Positions 42,588-50,994 of a DNA stretch of 64,000 nt are shown here, in pieces. Both the position numbers and the translations under genes were made by a program. The notes under the pieces are model-generated. The model saw only the letters and a program-made list of their open reading frames with translations, did not search any database and was not told the DNA's origin. Position 1 is the stretch's first letter, and each line of letters begins with the position of its first letter. This stretch comes from Acidimicrobiia bacterium (GTDB lineage: Bacteria > Actinomycetota > Acidimicrobiia > Acidimicrobiales > Ilumatobacteraceae): contig RFSV01000001.1 of assembly GCA_009923785.1 (NCBI GenBank), positions 1 to 64,000 of the forward strand, read 5' to 3'.

Positions 42588-43051
42588 CGACCGAGAGCCT
42601 TGAGCAGATTCACTGGCGTGTCCTTCGGTGAGACCTTGTACCACGCTTGCTCGATCTTGCCACTCGTTCCGATCAGGAATGCCGACCGCTCGATTCCCAT
42701 GTACGTGCGTCCGTACATCGATTTCTGTTTCCAGACTCCGTATTTCTCAGCCACGACGTGATCGACATCGGCCAAGAGGGGAAACGGAAGTTGGTATTTG
42801 TCAGCGAATTTTCTCTGTTTGGCCGACGGATCTGGACTGATGCCGATGATGGCGGTGTCACCGATCTGCGGTTCCACGTCACGCAGCAGGCACGACTGTT
42901 GAGTGCAGCCCGGCGTATCGGCCTTGGGGTAGAAGTAGACGAGGACTCGTCGACCTTTGAATGACGCCAGTCGCACCTTGTCGCCGTCCTGGTCGAGGAG
43001 GGTGAACGCCGGAGCGGCCCGACCGGGCGCCAACTGAACATCGTTCGACAT
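42584..43051 (-). CDS. bcp: Thioredoxin-dependent peroxiredoxin (Bcp/PrxQ)
   Basis: 155 aa from ATG 43051, chosen because TACGGT lies 7 nt upstream. FTLLDQDG and YFYPKADTPGCTQQSC contain the peroxidatic Cys and, five residues on, the resolving Cys typical of PrxQ. It reduces peroxides using thioredoxin. Coupling to fabZ may link lipid synthesis to peroxide defence (inference). Confidence 0.94.
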   Translation of the reverse strand: MSNDVQLAPGRAAPAFTLLDQDGDKVRLASFKGRRVLVYFYPKADTPGCTQQSCLLRDVEPQIGDTAIIGISPDPSAKQRKFADKYQLPFPLLADVDHVVAEKYGVWKQKSMYGRTYMGIERSAFLIGTSGKIEQAWYKVSPKDTPVNLLKALGR

Positions 43052-43058
43052 GCCGATC

Positions 43059-43064
43059 ACCGTA
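43059..43064 (-). promoter_or_regulatory. -10 element TACGGT for bcp-fabZ
   Basis: Seven nt before ATG 43051 on the minus strand. Confidence 0.5.
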
Positions 43065-43126
43065 GTGCGACCACCTTCTCCTGACGCCGGTATCGACCCG
43101 ACACACGACGTCCCGTGACACCTTGA

Positions 43127-43191
43127 CCACTCTGCGTGGTAATTCTGCGCAATCTGGCCCGAATGACCCATTGGAACAGCACGCAGAGTGG
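43127..43191. repeat. 12-bp inverted repeat with 41-nt spacer
   Basis: CCACTCTGCGTG at 43127-43138 pairs perfectly with CACGCAGAGTGG at 43180-43191. It lies in the 238-bp gap between bcp and the next gene and could form a long stem in RNA from either strand. Two features follow on the plus strand: a 10-codon ORF (43244-43276) and a 5-bp hairpin (43275-43289). Confidence 0.5.
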
Positions 43192-43243
43192 GCTTTCGTG
43201 ATGTCGTGAGCTCGTCCTACGGGACCCGATCGAAAGAGGCAAC

Positions 43244-43276
43244 ATGAACGGACGTCCGATCCGCCGCCCTTGCTGA
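43244..43276 (+). other. Candidate 10-aa ORF (MNGRPIRRPC)
   Basis: ATG with AAAGAGG 4 nt upstream, ten codons rich in Arg/Pro and ending in Cys, then TGA overlapping a GAGCC-CTCAC-GGCTC hairpin. It looks like a regulatory leader peptide, but no plus-strand gene follows within several kb. It may be chance or part of an unannotated small RNA. Confidence 0.25.
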
Positions 43277-43289
43277 GCCCTCACGGCTC

Positions 43290-43598
43290 TCACACTCCAG
43301 GTCGACGCTCGAGAGGCTGCCGACCCCACTTCCCTTTTCCGCGCGCGTGAGCGTGGTAGTGGTCGGGGATGGCTCGCATGTTGTCGTCGATGTAGACCTC
43401 GTCGACGAAGAATTGCGACACGACCTCCACCAGGCGATCGTGCAGACGTTGTCTCGTCTGCTCATCGGGCCGATGATCGTGCGTCTTCCACACGACCATC
43501 GGCACGACACATGATTCGCATTCGGCGATCCAGCATTCCTCGTCCTCGTGAAACCACTCGGTGAAACGCGAGGCCTGACACAACTCGCAATCGGACAC
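43290..43598 (-). CDS. Small Cys-rich conserved-looking protein, unknown function
   Basis: 102 aa from GTG 43598. It opens with CELC and has a second pair CESC around residues 27-30, which could bind zinc. WFHEDEECWIAECESC resembles the N-terminal zinc knot of HIT-like proteins, but the HxHxH catalytic motif is absent, so that is only a resemblance. The C-terminal tail is basic (HARGKGKWGRQPLERR). GACACT lies 7 nt upstream of the GTG. It lies between bcp and a fasciclin lipoprotein, and no function can be given. Confidence 0.6.
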   Translation of the reverse strand: MSDCELCQASRFTEWFHEDEECWIAECESCVVPMVVWKTHDHRPDEQTRQRLHDRLVEVVSQFFVDEVYIDDNMRAIPDHYHAHARGKGKWGRQPLERRPGV

Positions 43599-43637
43599 GA
43601 GCTCCAGTGTCGCGCAGTCAGACCGCCGATATTGACG

Positions 43638-44180
43638 TCAGAGCGCCGAGGGGTCGACGTCCGGGGGAAGGATCACTGCGTCGATCACGTGAATCACGCC
43701 GTTGGACGCTTCCACGTCGGCTGTGACCACGTTGGCGCCGTTCACAGTGACTCCACCGTCGGTACCAAGAGCAATCGTCTGTCCTTCGACGGTTGCTACG
43801 TCACCAGCCATGACGTCGGCAGCCATCACCTTGCCGGCCACGACGTGGTAGGTCAGGATCTTGACCAGAACGTCCTTGTTCTCGGGAAGCAGCAACGCGT
43901 CGAGAACACCAGCCGGCAGTTCGGCGAAAGCGTCGTCGGTCGGGGCGAATACGGTGAACGGACCGTCACCCTGCAAGGTGTCGACCAGGCCGGCGGCCTG
44001 CACGGCAGCCACGAGAGTCGAGAACGATCCGGCTCCGCTGGCGACGGCGACGATGTCGCCGACTTCGTCAGGAGCTTCTGTGGTCGCAGCGACGGTCGTT
44101 GTCGTCGTCGAGTCGTCGTCGCCACATGCGGCCACGACGGCCAACAATCCGGCTACGACTGTGAGGGACAGTTTCTTCAT
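43638..44180 (-). CDS. Fasciclin (FAS1)-domain lipoprotein
   Basis: 180 aa from ATG 44180 with a GGAAGGAAG site. Signal [19 protein letters not shown] with lipobox Cys19, then a Thr-rich spacer. One FAS1 domain follows: [38 protein letters not shown] and the terminal [13 protein letters not shown]. It is surface-anchored and probably adhesive or protein-binding. It follows trpA by 79 bp in reverse, probably as a separate unit. Confidence 0.92.
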   Translation of the reverse strand: MKKLSLTVVAGLLAVVAACGDDDSTTTTTVAATTEAPDEVGDIVAVASGAGSFSTLVAAVQAAGLVDTLQGDGPFTVFAPTDDAFAELPAGVLDALLLPENKDVLVKILTYHVVAGKVMAADVMAGDVATVEGQTIALGTDGGVTVNGANVVTADVEASNGVIHVIDAVILPPDVDPSAL

Positions 44181-44259
44181 GGGGGGTCTTCCTTCCAATG
44201 GGGGTTGCCCGAACGGGCCCCTCACCCTCACCCAGAAGTTCCGTCACCGTCCATTCGGC

Positions 44260-45054
44260 TCATGAAACAGATGTCACGAATTCGGAATCCAATGCCCGTC
44301 GGACCTCGCTCACGTATTCGGCAACCGCATCGGGACCACCTTCCAACAGTCGCCGCACGACCGAAGCTCCTTGCACCACGCCGTCGGCGACTCGGCACGC
44401 CTCGACGGCCTGCGAAGCATTCGAGACTCCGACTCCGACGACGACAGGTCGGTCGGTGACCGCTTTCAGACGGCCGGCGAGTCTCGTCGCCGTAGCGGCT
44501 AGGGAATCCCGTTCGCCGGTGACGCCGAGGAGACCTACCGAATAGACGAAACCTCGCGCCCGAGCGCACACTCGGGGCAGACGGTCGTCAGGAGCTGTCG
44601 GAGCCGCCAACATCACCGTGGCAACGGAGGCATCGTCGGCGGCGGCGCACCACTCCCCTGACTCTTCCAGAGGGAGATCGGGCACGATGGCCCCCGAAAT
44701 ACCGGCATCGCGCAGTTGCGACGCGAATCTCGCGTGTCCAGCGTGGTGAACGGTGTTGTAGTAGCACATGACCACCAAAGGCACGCCGACGTCGACCTCT
44801 CGTACTTCGTGGAGGATCGACACGGGTGTGGCTCCACCATCGAGTGCCAATTGGCTCGCCTGCTGAATGACTGGGCCGTCCATCACCGGATCGGAAAAGG
44901 GAATCCCGATCTCGATCGCGTCAGCGCCCGACGCCACTGCGGCACGAACGGCATCGAGCCAGCCGTTCACGCCACCGGTCACGTACGGCACGAGGAGCTT
45001 GTGTCCGGTGTCGCGACGGGAACGCAGGTGACCCTCGAGATCAGGATTCGTCAC
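44260..45054 (-). CDS. trpA: Tryptophan synthase alpha subunit
   Basis: 264 aa from GTG 45054, overlapping the trpB stop as GTGA. Catalytic Glu48 and Asp59 lie in [13 protein letters not shown], followed by [24 protein letters not shown] and [10 protein letters not shown]. It cleaves indole-3-glycerol phosphate and passes indole to TrpB. Confidence 0.96.
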   Translation of the reverse strand: MTNPDLEGHLRSRRDTGHKLLVPYVTGGVNGWLDAVRAAVASGADAIEIGIPFSDPVMDGPVIQQASQLALDGGATPVSILHEVREVDVGVPLVVMCYYNTVHHAGHARFASQLRDAGISGAIVPDLPLEESGEWCAAADDASVATVMLAAPTAPDDRLPRVCARARGFVYSVGLLGVTGERDSLAATATRLAGRLKAVTDRPVVVGVGVSNASQAVEACRVADGVVQGASVVRRLLEGGPDAVAEYVSEVRRALDSEFVTSVS

Positions 45055-46226
45055 GATCCGAGAACTTCCATCATCTGTCCGACGTCCTTGTCGCCACGCC
45101 CCGACAGATTCATGAGAACTGTCTGCCCCTGCATCGTTGCGGCTTCACGCGCAATCCACGCCAGAGCATGCGCACACTCGAGAGCTGGGATGATTCCTTC
45201 CGTCCGAGCGAGAAGTTGGAAGGCATCGACCACTTCGGCATCGGTGACAGTCGGATATTCGGCACGTCCGATCGACGCCAAGTAGGAGTGCTCAGGACCG
45301 ACTCCTGGATAGTCGAGACCGGCCGATATCGAGTGCGCTTCTTGCACTTGCCCGTACTCGTCCTGCATCAGATAGCTGCGCATCCCGTGAACGACACCCG
45401 GATGACCACGCCCGACCGCGGCACCACCAGCCGGTTCCACACCCACGAGCCGCGCCGACGTATCGACGAAGCCGGAGAAGATTCCGATGGCATTCGAACC
45501 GCCACCGACACACGCCACGACCACGTCGGGATCGGCGCCGTAGGCGTCGAGACACTGTGCGCGCGCTTCGGTTCCGATCACTCGATGAAACTCGCGAACC
45601 ATCCAGGGATAGGGATGCGGTCCCATCACGGAACCCAGGCAATAGTGCGTCGACTCGACCGTGGCCACCCAATCTCTCATCGCCTCGTTCACTGCGTCTT
45701 TCAGCGTGCGGCTCCCGCTATGAACAGCCTCCACCTCGGCTCCGAGCAACTTCATACGAAACACGTTCAGCGCCTGACGTTCGACGTCGACTGCACCCAT
45801 GTACACCTTGCACTCGAGGCCGAGCAGAGCCGCCGCGGTCGCCGAGGCCACGCCGTGCTGACCAGCACCAGTCTCGGCCACCAGTCGCTTTTTGCCCATC
45901 CGTTTCGCCAGAAGAGCTTGTCCGAGAACGTTGTTGATCTTGTGTGATCCGGTGTGGTTCAGGTCTTCACGTTTCAGAACCAAACGAAGACCGAGTTGGG
46001 CGCCCAGTTGGCGACACTCGGTGAGAATCGACGGCCGCCCCGCGTATTCACGGAGTACGGCGTCGAGGTCACCGCGAAAGATCGGATCGGCCCAGGCCTC
46101 GCGGAAAGCGGCCTCCAGCTCTTGGCACGCCGGAATCAAAGTCTCGGGCACGAAGCGACCGCCAAATTCACCGAAACGTCCGGCCTCGGTCGGTTCGCCC
46201 ATGATCGAATGCGTCGAGGGTGACAT
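45051..46226 (-). CDS. trpB: Tryptophan synthase beta subunit
   Basis: 391 aa from ATG 46226 with a GGAGGACC site. PLP lysine is Lys96 in HTGSHKINN, phosphate loop [10 protein letters not shown], and GGRFVPETL and GAGQHGVA are typical of the TrpA-dependent TrpB1 type. It condenses indole with serine. It is separated from trpF by an 83-bp spacer with a possible 5-codon Trp-containing ORF. Confidence 0.97.
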   Translation of the reverse strand: MSPSTHSIMGEPTEAGRFGEFGGRFVPETLIPACQELEAAFREAWADPIFRGDLDAVLREYAGRPSILTECRQLGAQLGLRLVLKREDLNHTGSHKINNVLGQALLAKRMGKKRLVAETGAGQHGVASATAAALLGLECKVYMGAVDVERQALNVFRMKLLGAEVEAVHSGSRTLKDAVNEAMRDWVATVESTHYCLGSVMGPHPYPWMVREFHRVIGTEARAQCLDAYGADPDVVVACVGGGSNAIGIFSGFVDTSARLVGVEPAGGAAVGRGHPGVVHGMRSYLMQDEYGQVQEAHSISAGLDYPGVGPEHSYLASIGRAEYPTVTDAEVVDAFQLLARTEGIIPALECAHALAWIAREAATMQGQTVLMNLSGRGDKDVGQMMEVLGS

Positions 46227-46241
46227 GGTCCTCCTTCGTCC

Positions 46242-46259
46242 TCACCGCCATGTTCGCAT
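46242..46259 (-). other. Candidate 5-aa Trp-containing leader ORF (MRTWR)
   Basis: ATG-CGA-ACA-TGG-CGG-TGA ends 15 bp before the trpB start. One Trp codon just ahead of trpB invites comparison with trp leader peptides, but the ORF is tiny, has no clear ribosome site and may be chance. Confidence 0.25.
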
Positions 46260-46309
46260 CTCTCGTCTCGGATACCTCGATCGATTGCGAAGCTGGGACG
46301 TGAACTGGG

Positions 46310-46963
46310 TTACTCGTCCAGCCAGTCGTAGGGAGGGTCGTCGGTGGTCGAGTACTCGGCAGGTGCCGCCGCCCGAGCCCGGGCGATGAACTGGCGAACC
46401 TTGACCGGATCCTTGCGCCCTGGGGCACTTTCGACTCCGGTGCTCACGTCGACTCCCCACGGCGCCACGGCCTCGACGGCATCGGTGACGTTGTCAGGAT
46501 TCAGGCCGCCGGCCAGGATCAGGCGGAGTCCACCGGGAATCGAGTGAATCAGGTTCCAATCGAAGACCTTCCCCGAACCAGGTTCAGGAGCATCGACGAG
46601 GATCAGGTCGGTTCCGTATTCGTCGGCGCGCGCAGCTTCAGGAGACCCGGCCGCCACCGCCTTGATGATCCAGCGAACGTTGTCGCTCAGTTGGGCGACG
46701 TGGCGAGCCGTTTCACGTCCGTGCAATTGGACGGCCTTCACTCCCGCCCTCGACGCGATGTCGAAAACGCGATCTGGGAGTTCGTCACGAAACACGCCGA
46801 CCGTGAGGATCTCGGGAGGAAGGCGACGAGTGATGTCGTAGACGGTCTGAGCCGACACCTGTCGCGGCGACGGGGCGAACACGAAACCCACGGCATCGGC
46901 CCCCATGGCGACTGCCAACAGAGCGTCCTCCTCCGACGTGATTCCGCAGATCTTCACGAACAC
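46310..46963 (-). CDS. trpF: Phosphoribosylanthranilate isomerase
   Basis: 217 aa from GTG 46963, with TACCGT 6 nt upstream (leaderless start). It opens FVKICGIT with the catalytic Cys; the general acid Asp is in LILVDAPEPGSG and the phosphate loop is LAGGLNPDNV. It isomerises phosphoribosylanthranilate. Many actinobacteria lack trpF and use PriA instead, so a dedicated trpF here is worth noting. Confidence 0.93.
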   Translation of the reverse strand: MFVKICGITSEEDALLAVAMGADAVGFVFAPSPRQVSAQTVYDITRRLPPEILTVGVFRDELPDRVFDIASRAGVKAVQLHGRETARHVAQLSDNVRWIIKAVAAGSPEAARADEYGTDLILVDAPEPGSGKVFDWNLIHSIPGGLRLILAGGLNPDNVTDAVEAVAPWGVDVSTGVESAPGRKDPVKVRQFIARARAAAPAEYSTTDDPPYDWLDE

Positions 46964-46969
46964 GGTGAC

Positions 46970-46975
46970 ACGGTA
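46970..46975 (-). promoter_or_regulatory. -10 element TACCGT for trpF
   Basis: Exactly 6 nt before GTG 46963, in the 58-bp trpC-trpF spacer. Confidence 0.55.
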
Positions 46976-47021
46976 CCGAAACCGCCCGTAGCCGTCTTCG
47001 AAATCCGACCCTGATCGCGTC

Positions 47022-47813
47022 CTACCGCACGGCGCGCAGAGCTCGAACGGCCTCGAGCGGTTCCTGTGCCGTCACGAGACTCTCGCCGACCAGAACGGCG
47101 TCATAACCGGCGTCACGAAGGGCCCGAGCGTCGTCGACTCCTCGCACCCCGCTCTCGGCGACCTTCACCACGTCATCGGGGATCACTTCCGCCATGCGCA
47201 CTGCGCGGTCGTGATCGACGTCGAACGTCACGAGGTCTCGTTGATTGACACCGATGAGAGATGCTCCGACGGCCAACGCCATCTCCAGTTCTGCCTCGTC
47301 GTGGATCTCGACGAGCACATCGAGTCCGATCGACACCCCGACCCGATGGAATTCGGCCAGGTCTTCTGGCACGAGTGCGGCAGCGATCAGAAGAACGCAG
47401 TCGGCGCCCATCAGCCGGGCATCGACCACATCCCTCGCATCGACCGTGAAGTCCTTGCGAAGCACCGGCAGGTCGACCGCAGATCGCGCTTCTTTCAAAT
47501 CGTTCGACGAACCACCGAAGTGCGCCTCGTCGGTGAGAACGGACAGACACGACGCACCACCGCTGGCGTAGTTGCGAGCCAGCTGAGACGGATCGAGCGA
47601 CGCGTTCAGGTCGCCCTTCGACGGAGAGCGCCGCTTGATCTCACTGATCACTGCAAGGCCGCTCATGGAATCATCGACGAGACGCTGACGGAAGCCGCGC
47701 GGTGCTTCCATTCCGCGGCACGACTCCAACAGTGTCGCAATGTCACGATTGTCGGCCGCCGCCCGATCCCGATGCTCGGCGAGAATGCCGTCGAGATACG
47801 TGCGACGGATCAT
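47022..47813 (-). CDS. trpC: Indole-3-glycerol-phosphate synthase
   Basis: 263 aa. Catalytic Lys in SEIKRRSPSKG, second Lys in LRKDFTVD, Glu in LVEIHDEAEL, GVNQRDL and ESGV. It closes the indole ring from CdRP. It starts 3 bp after the ABM-domain gene. The trp cluster here lacks trpE, trpG and trpD. Confidence 0.96.
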   Translation of the reverse strand: MIRRTYLDGILAEHRDRAAADNRDIATLLESCRGMEAPRGFRQRLVDDSMSGLAVISEIKRRSPSKGDLNASLDPSQLARNYASGGASCLSVLTDEAHFGGSSNDLKEARSAVDLPVLRKDFTVDARDVVDARLMGADCVLLIAAALVPEDLAEFHRVGVSIGLDVLVEIHDEAELEMALAVGASLIGVNQRDLVTFDVDHDRAVRMAEVIPDDVVKVAESGVRGVDDARALRDAGYDAVLVGESLVTAQEPLEAVRALRAVR

Positions 47814-47816
47814 GAA

Positions 47817-48122
47817 TCAGGCGCCTTTGCCGCCGAGCGGCGCGAGAAAGCTCAATTCAGGCGCCCCACCGAGGAACGGCCGAATAGCCGGTCCGAGAGC
47901 CTTGAACGCCTCTGACCCCATGTGAACGTCGAGTGCACCTTGGTCTTCGTACATCTCGTACATGAAGAGGGAGTTCTCATCCGAAGCATCAGCGTGAAGG
48001 ATGTAGTAGATCGTTCCCTTCTCACTCTTGGCGGTTTCAAGGGCTGTCTCCAACGCCTTGGCCAATTCGTCGCGCTTTCCGGGGGCTGCTGGGATCTTGG
48101 CCCACACTGCGATACGTGCCAT
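47817..48122 (-). CDS. Antibiotic-biosynthesis-monooxygenase (ABM)-domain protein
   Basis: 101 aa from ATG 48122; the AGGAG site is better spaced for it than for GTG 48125. It is a dimeric ferredoxin-like fold of the YgiN/ABM type: IAVWAKIPAAPGKRDEL, TIYYILHADASDENSLFMYEMYEDQGALDVHMGS-type pattern and a C-terminal strand. Members act on quinones or reactive carbonyl substrates without cofactors. It leads the trpC-F-B-A group, with TACCGT at 48188-48183 as the likely promoter. Its role near trp genes is unknown. Confidence 0.8.
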   Translation of the reverse strand: MARIAVWAKIPAAPGKRDELAKALETALETAKSEKGTIYYILHADASDENSLFMYEMYEDQGALDVHMGSEAFKALGPAIRPFLGGAPELSFLAPLGGKGA

Positions 48123-48182
48123 CACTTCTCCTTCCGTCGATGCTCACCGACTGATCGATCGACACTTCGTCGATTCGCCAAC

Positions 48183-48188
48183 ACGGTA
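48183..48188 (-). promoter_or_regulatory. Possible -10 (TACCGT) of the ABM-trpC unit
   Basis: TAnnnT hexamer about 61 nt before ATG 48122, which would give a leader with the AGGAG site. Confidence 0.35.
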
Positions 48189-48222
48189 GACCGCCCGGGG
48201 TCGCGCACCGAATCCCTGACGT

Positions 48223-49533
48223 CTAAAAGCCGAGTCGACTGCGCAGGTGCTGCTCGAGGTCGCCGATAGCGACTCGCTCCTGCTCGGTCGTGTCCCGGTC
48301 GCGGATGGTCACGGCACCGTCGTCGAGACTGTCGAAATCGACCGTGACACAGAACGGGGTTCCGATCTCGTCCTGACGGCGATAGCGACGCCCGATCGAC
48401 TGAGTGTCGTCGTAATCGACCATGTATCGATCGGACAAGGACGAGAAAACTTCTCGCGCAAGAGGCGTCAACGTCTCTTTCTTGCTGAGAGGGAGCACTG
48501 CGACCTTGTAGGGCGCGAGGCGAGGGTGCAGACGAAGGACGGTGCGGGACTCTCCGTCGATTTCGTCCTCGCTGTAGGCGGCGAGCAGGAACGCAGCCAT
48601 GGCGCGATTCACTCCGGCAGCCGGTTCGATCACGTATGGCACGTAGCGCTCATTGGTCGCCTGATCGAAATAGTCGAGCTTCTGACCGGAGTGCGTCGCA
48701 TGCTGTCCGAGATCAAAGTCGGTTCGCTGAGCGATGCCTTCGAGTTCGCCCCAACCCCACGGATACATGAACTCGACATCGGCCGTGCCGGCCGAGTAGT
48801 GACTGAGTTCGTCGGAATCGTGAGCTCGAAGGCGAAGCATGTCGACCGGGATACCCAAATCGACGTACCACTGAAGACGAGTACGGCACCAATAGTCGTA
48901 CCAGCTCGGACCATCCTTCGGCGGCACGAAGAACTCCAGCTCCATCTGCTCGAACTCGCGGGTCCGGAAGATGAAGTTGCCTGGTGTGATCTCGTTACGG
49001 AACGACTTGCCTACCTGCGCGATTCCGAAAGGAGGCTTCTTGCGACTCGTCTGCAAGACATTGGCGAAGTTGACGAACATGCCTTGCGCCGTCTCGGGGC
49101 GCAGATAGACCTCCGCACCGGAACCTTCGACCGGGCCGGCATAAGTTTTGAACATCAAATTGAACGCCCGTGCTTCGGTGAGCGTCCCAGTAGCGCCGCA
49201 ACCTGGGCACACGTCCTTGTTCTCCAGATGATCCTCGCGGAAACGCTGCTTGCACTGGCGACAGTCGACGAGGGGGTCGCTGAAATTGGCGAGGTGTCCG
49301 CTCGCCTCGAAGACCTGGGGCGGACCGAGGATCGCCGCGTCGATCAGCACGACGTCGTCCCGCTTTTGAACCATGTCCCGAACCCAGGCTTCACGCACGT
49401 TGCGCAGCATCAGGGAGCCGAGGGGTCCGTAGTCGTAACTCGAACGAAAGCCGCCGTAGATCTCCGCCGACGGGTAGACGAAGCCGCGCCTCTTGGCGAG
49501 ATTGACGATCTGATCCAGGTCGTTGGCAGGCAT
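48223..49533 (-). CDS. glyS: Glycyl-tRNA synthetase (homodimeric type)
   Basis: 436 aa, class II. RRGFVYPSAEIYGGFRSSYDYGPLG opens it; a zinc-type insertion has CRQCK and CPGCG; motif 2 is GKSFRNEITPGNFIFRTREFEQMELEFF; motif 3 lies in EPAAGVNRAM; the anticodon-binding domain ends it (KVAVLPLSKKE). This is the alpha2-type enzyme of Actinobacteria. TAGCCT lies 8 nt upstream of ATG 49533. Confidence 0.96.
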   Translation of the reverse strand: MPANDLDQIVNLAKRRGFVYPSAEIYGGFRSSYDYGPLGSLMLRNVREAWVRDMVQKRDDVVLIDAAILGPPQVFEASGHLANFSDPLVDCRQCKQRFREDHLENKDVCPGCGATGTLTEARAFNLMFKTYAGPVEGSGAEVYLRPETAQGMFVNFANVLQTSRKKPPFGIAQVGKSFRNEITPGNFIFRTREFEQMELEFFVPPKDGPSWYDYWCRTRLQWYVDLGIPVDMLRLRAHDSDELSHYSAGTADVEFMYPWGWGELEGIAQRTDFDLGQHATHSGQKLDYFDQATNERYVPYVIEPAAGVNRAMAAFLLAAYSEDEIDGESRTVLRLHPRLAPYKVAVLPLSKKETLTPLAREVFSSLSDRYMVDYDDTQSIGRRYRRQDEIGTPFCVTVDFDSLDDGAVTIRDRDTTEQERVAIGDLEQHLRSRLGF

Positions 49534-49541
49534 AGTCGGTC

Positions 49542-49547
49542 AGGCTA
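49542..49547 (-). promoter_or_regulatory. -10 element TAGCCT for glyS
   Basis: Eight nt before ATG 49533 in the 39-bp recO-glyS spacer. Confidence 0.4.
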
Positions 49548-49572
49548 CGGGATCATGTCGGGTTAATCGGTG

Positions 49573-50346
49573 TCAACTGGAGCGTTCGTCGTGACGTTCG
49601 AAGATCCCGAGCGAACGAAGTCGGCGCTCCACGTGGGCCTCGAAGGCACGAGTCGCGAGGTCGGCGACTTCCGAAGCCGTCGGATCGTCGAGCCGTTGTC
49701 CCGCTGGATCGTAGGCGGCATCCAACACCGCTCCGAGACGTCCGCTCAGCATGTCGCGCATCAACGACACGGCCCGATCGCTCACGCCCACACCGGTTCG
49801 ACACCGACGGCACTGAACCCCACCCATGGTCGAGTCGAAGGCCACGAAACCGCCCGCTTCGGACTCGACGTCACCGCAACCGACGCAACGATCGAGTTCA
49901 GGACGAACTCCTTCGACGGCCAGAAGTTTCCAGATGAACGCCGGGACCACCAGCGGAGATGGCTTCTCGAGAAGGGTTCTCCTCACACCGAGGAGCATGC
50001 GAAAGATCTGCGGAACGGGTTCTCGGTCGGGAATCAACTGGTCGACCACTTCGAGCACGGCGCTGGCCTCGGTCATCACGTCGAGGTCCCCGTACATCGA
50101 CGTCGATGCATCGACCGTCTCGACCTGACTCACCACGTCGAGGGACGTACCTCGATGGAACTGGACGTTCACGAGCGACAAAGGCTCGAGGCGCCCGCCG
50201 AACTTCGAACGGGTCTTGCGGATCCCCTTCGCGACCGCTCGCACCTTTCCGTTGTTCTCGGTCAGGAACACGACGATGCGGTCGGCTTCGCCGAGTCGAT
50301 ACGTGCGCAGGACGATGCCCGTGTCGCGATAGAGGCGAGACGTCAT
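49573..50346 (-). CDS. recO: DNA repair protein RecO
   Basis: 257 aa. N-terminal OB fold (YRDTGIVLRTYRLGEADRIVVFLTENNGKVRAVAKGIRK-type pattern), then a helical part and a zinc site made by CVGC and CRRC. It helps RecA load on SSB-coated DNA with RecR. It starts 10 bp after the divergent-pair prenyltransferase-like gene, so the two share a transcript. Confidence 0.94.
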   Translation of the reverse strand: MTSRLYRDTGIVLRTYRLGEADRIVVFLTENNGKVRAVAKGIRKTRSKFGGRLEPLSLVNVQFHRGTSLDVVSQVETVDASTSMYGDLDVMTEASAVLEVVDQLIPDREPVPQIFRMLLGVRRTLLEKPSPLVVPAFIWKLLAVEGVRPELDRCVGCGDVESEAGGFVAFDSTMGGVQCRRCRTGVGVSDRAVSLMRDMLSGRLGAVLDAAYDPAGQRLDDPTASEVADLATRAFEAHVERRLRSLGIFERHDERSS

Positions 50347-50356
50347 GCGGAAGTCC

Positions 50357-50953
50357 TCACGTCGTCTCGTCGACGTGCAGCCCGCCGAAACGTCGATGGC
50401 GAGTTCGAAACTCCTCGATGACCGAAGTCAGATCCTCCCCGGTGAACGCCTCCCACTCGACGTCGACGTCGATCAACTCCCCGTATGCAAGTTCCCAGAC
50501 GAGCGCAGATGGCAAGCGGCCCGGCGCTCCGATCACTGCGACCACATCGATGTCGCCTGGGCCGACCAGCGCTCGGCCCAGCGTCTCTTCGGTCATCGCC
50601 AGACCTGAGGGCCAGGCGTCGACCACGTCGGCAAGGCGCTGACGACCGTCGACCTGTGGCCACGCAGTCACCGCGACACCGGCCACCGACCAACGACGCA
50701 CTTCCACCGGACGGGAATCAGAACCCGACAACGGGTACACGGTCACCGACGTCACGGCCTGTCGAGAGGCCGATTCACCGATGCCCGCCGCCCACAGATT
50801 CCATTCGTCGGTCGTTCGGCGATTCCACTCGTCGATACTGCCCCCGCACACCACAACGTGGATCGATCGAGAACGTCCCTCACCGGTGGCTCGGCGGGCG
50901 ATCCGTCGCATACCCCGTCGAATCGCTGCCGGAAGTGAGGATTCGAGAGCCAC
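50357..50953 (-). CDS. cis-Prenyltransferase homologue lacking the catalytic Asp (NgBR-like subunit, proposed)
   Basis: 198 aa from GTG 50953 (CACAAT 6 nt upstream). Homology to UppS is visible in order. HVVVCGGSIDEW stands where UppS has HVAIIMDGNGRW, so the catalytic Asp is lost. YPLSGSDSRPVEV matches the FSSENWNRPxxEV region with SSEN/Trp changed. VAVIGAPGRLPSALVWELAYGEL matches the [22 protein letters not shown] region, losing the Arg/Ser substrate ligands but keeping Glu159. The C-terminus RHRRFGG keeps the RxG motif (Arg188-Gly190). This is the residue pattern of NgBR/Nus1, the non-catalytic half of heteromeric cis-prenyltransferases. Likely partner: the divergent gene at 50995. Confidence 0.75.
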   Translation of the reverse strand: MALESSLPAAIRRGMRRIARRATGEGRSRSIHVVVCGGSIDEWNRRTTDEWNLWAAGIGESASRQAVTSVTVYPLSGSDSRPVEVRRWSVAGVAVTAWPQVDGRQRLADVVDAWPSGLAMTEETLGRALVGPGDIDVVAVIGAPGRLPSALVWELAYGELIDVDVEWEAFTGEDLTSVIEEFRTRHRRFGGLHVDETT

Positions 50954-50959
50954 GTTGAC

Positions 50960-50987
50960 ATTGTGACCGAAACGCGCCCGCTACCCT
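50960..50987. promoter_or_regulatory. Divergent leaderless promoters of the two cis-prenyltransferase genes
   Basis: CACAAT on the minus strand (50965-50960) lies 6 nt from GTG 50953, and TACCCT on the plus strand (50982-50987) lies 7 nt from GTG 50995. Both sit in a 41-bp spacer, so the genes are probably co-regulated. Confidence 0.5.
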
Positions 50988-50994
50988 CGCTCAC

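Noticed and set aside
48247-49566. 439-codon plus-strand open frame
   Set aside because: Antisense to glyS over its full length.
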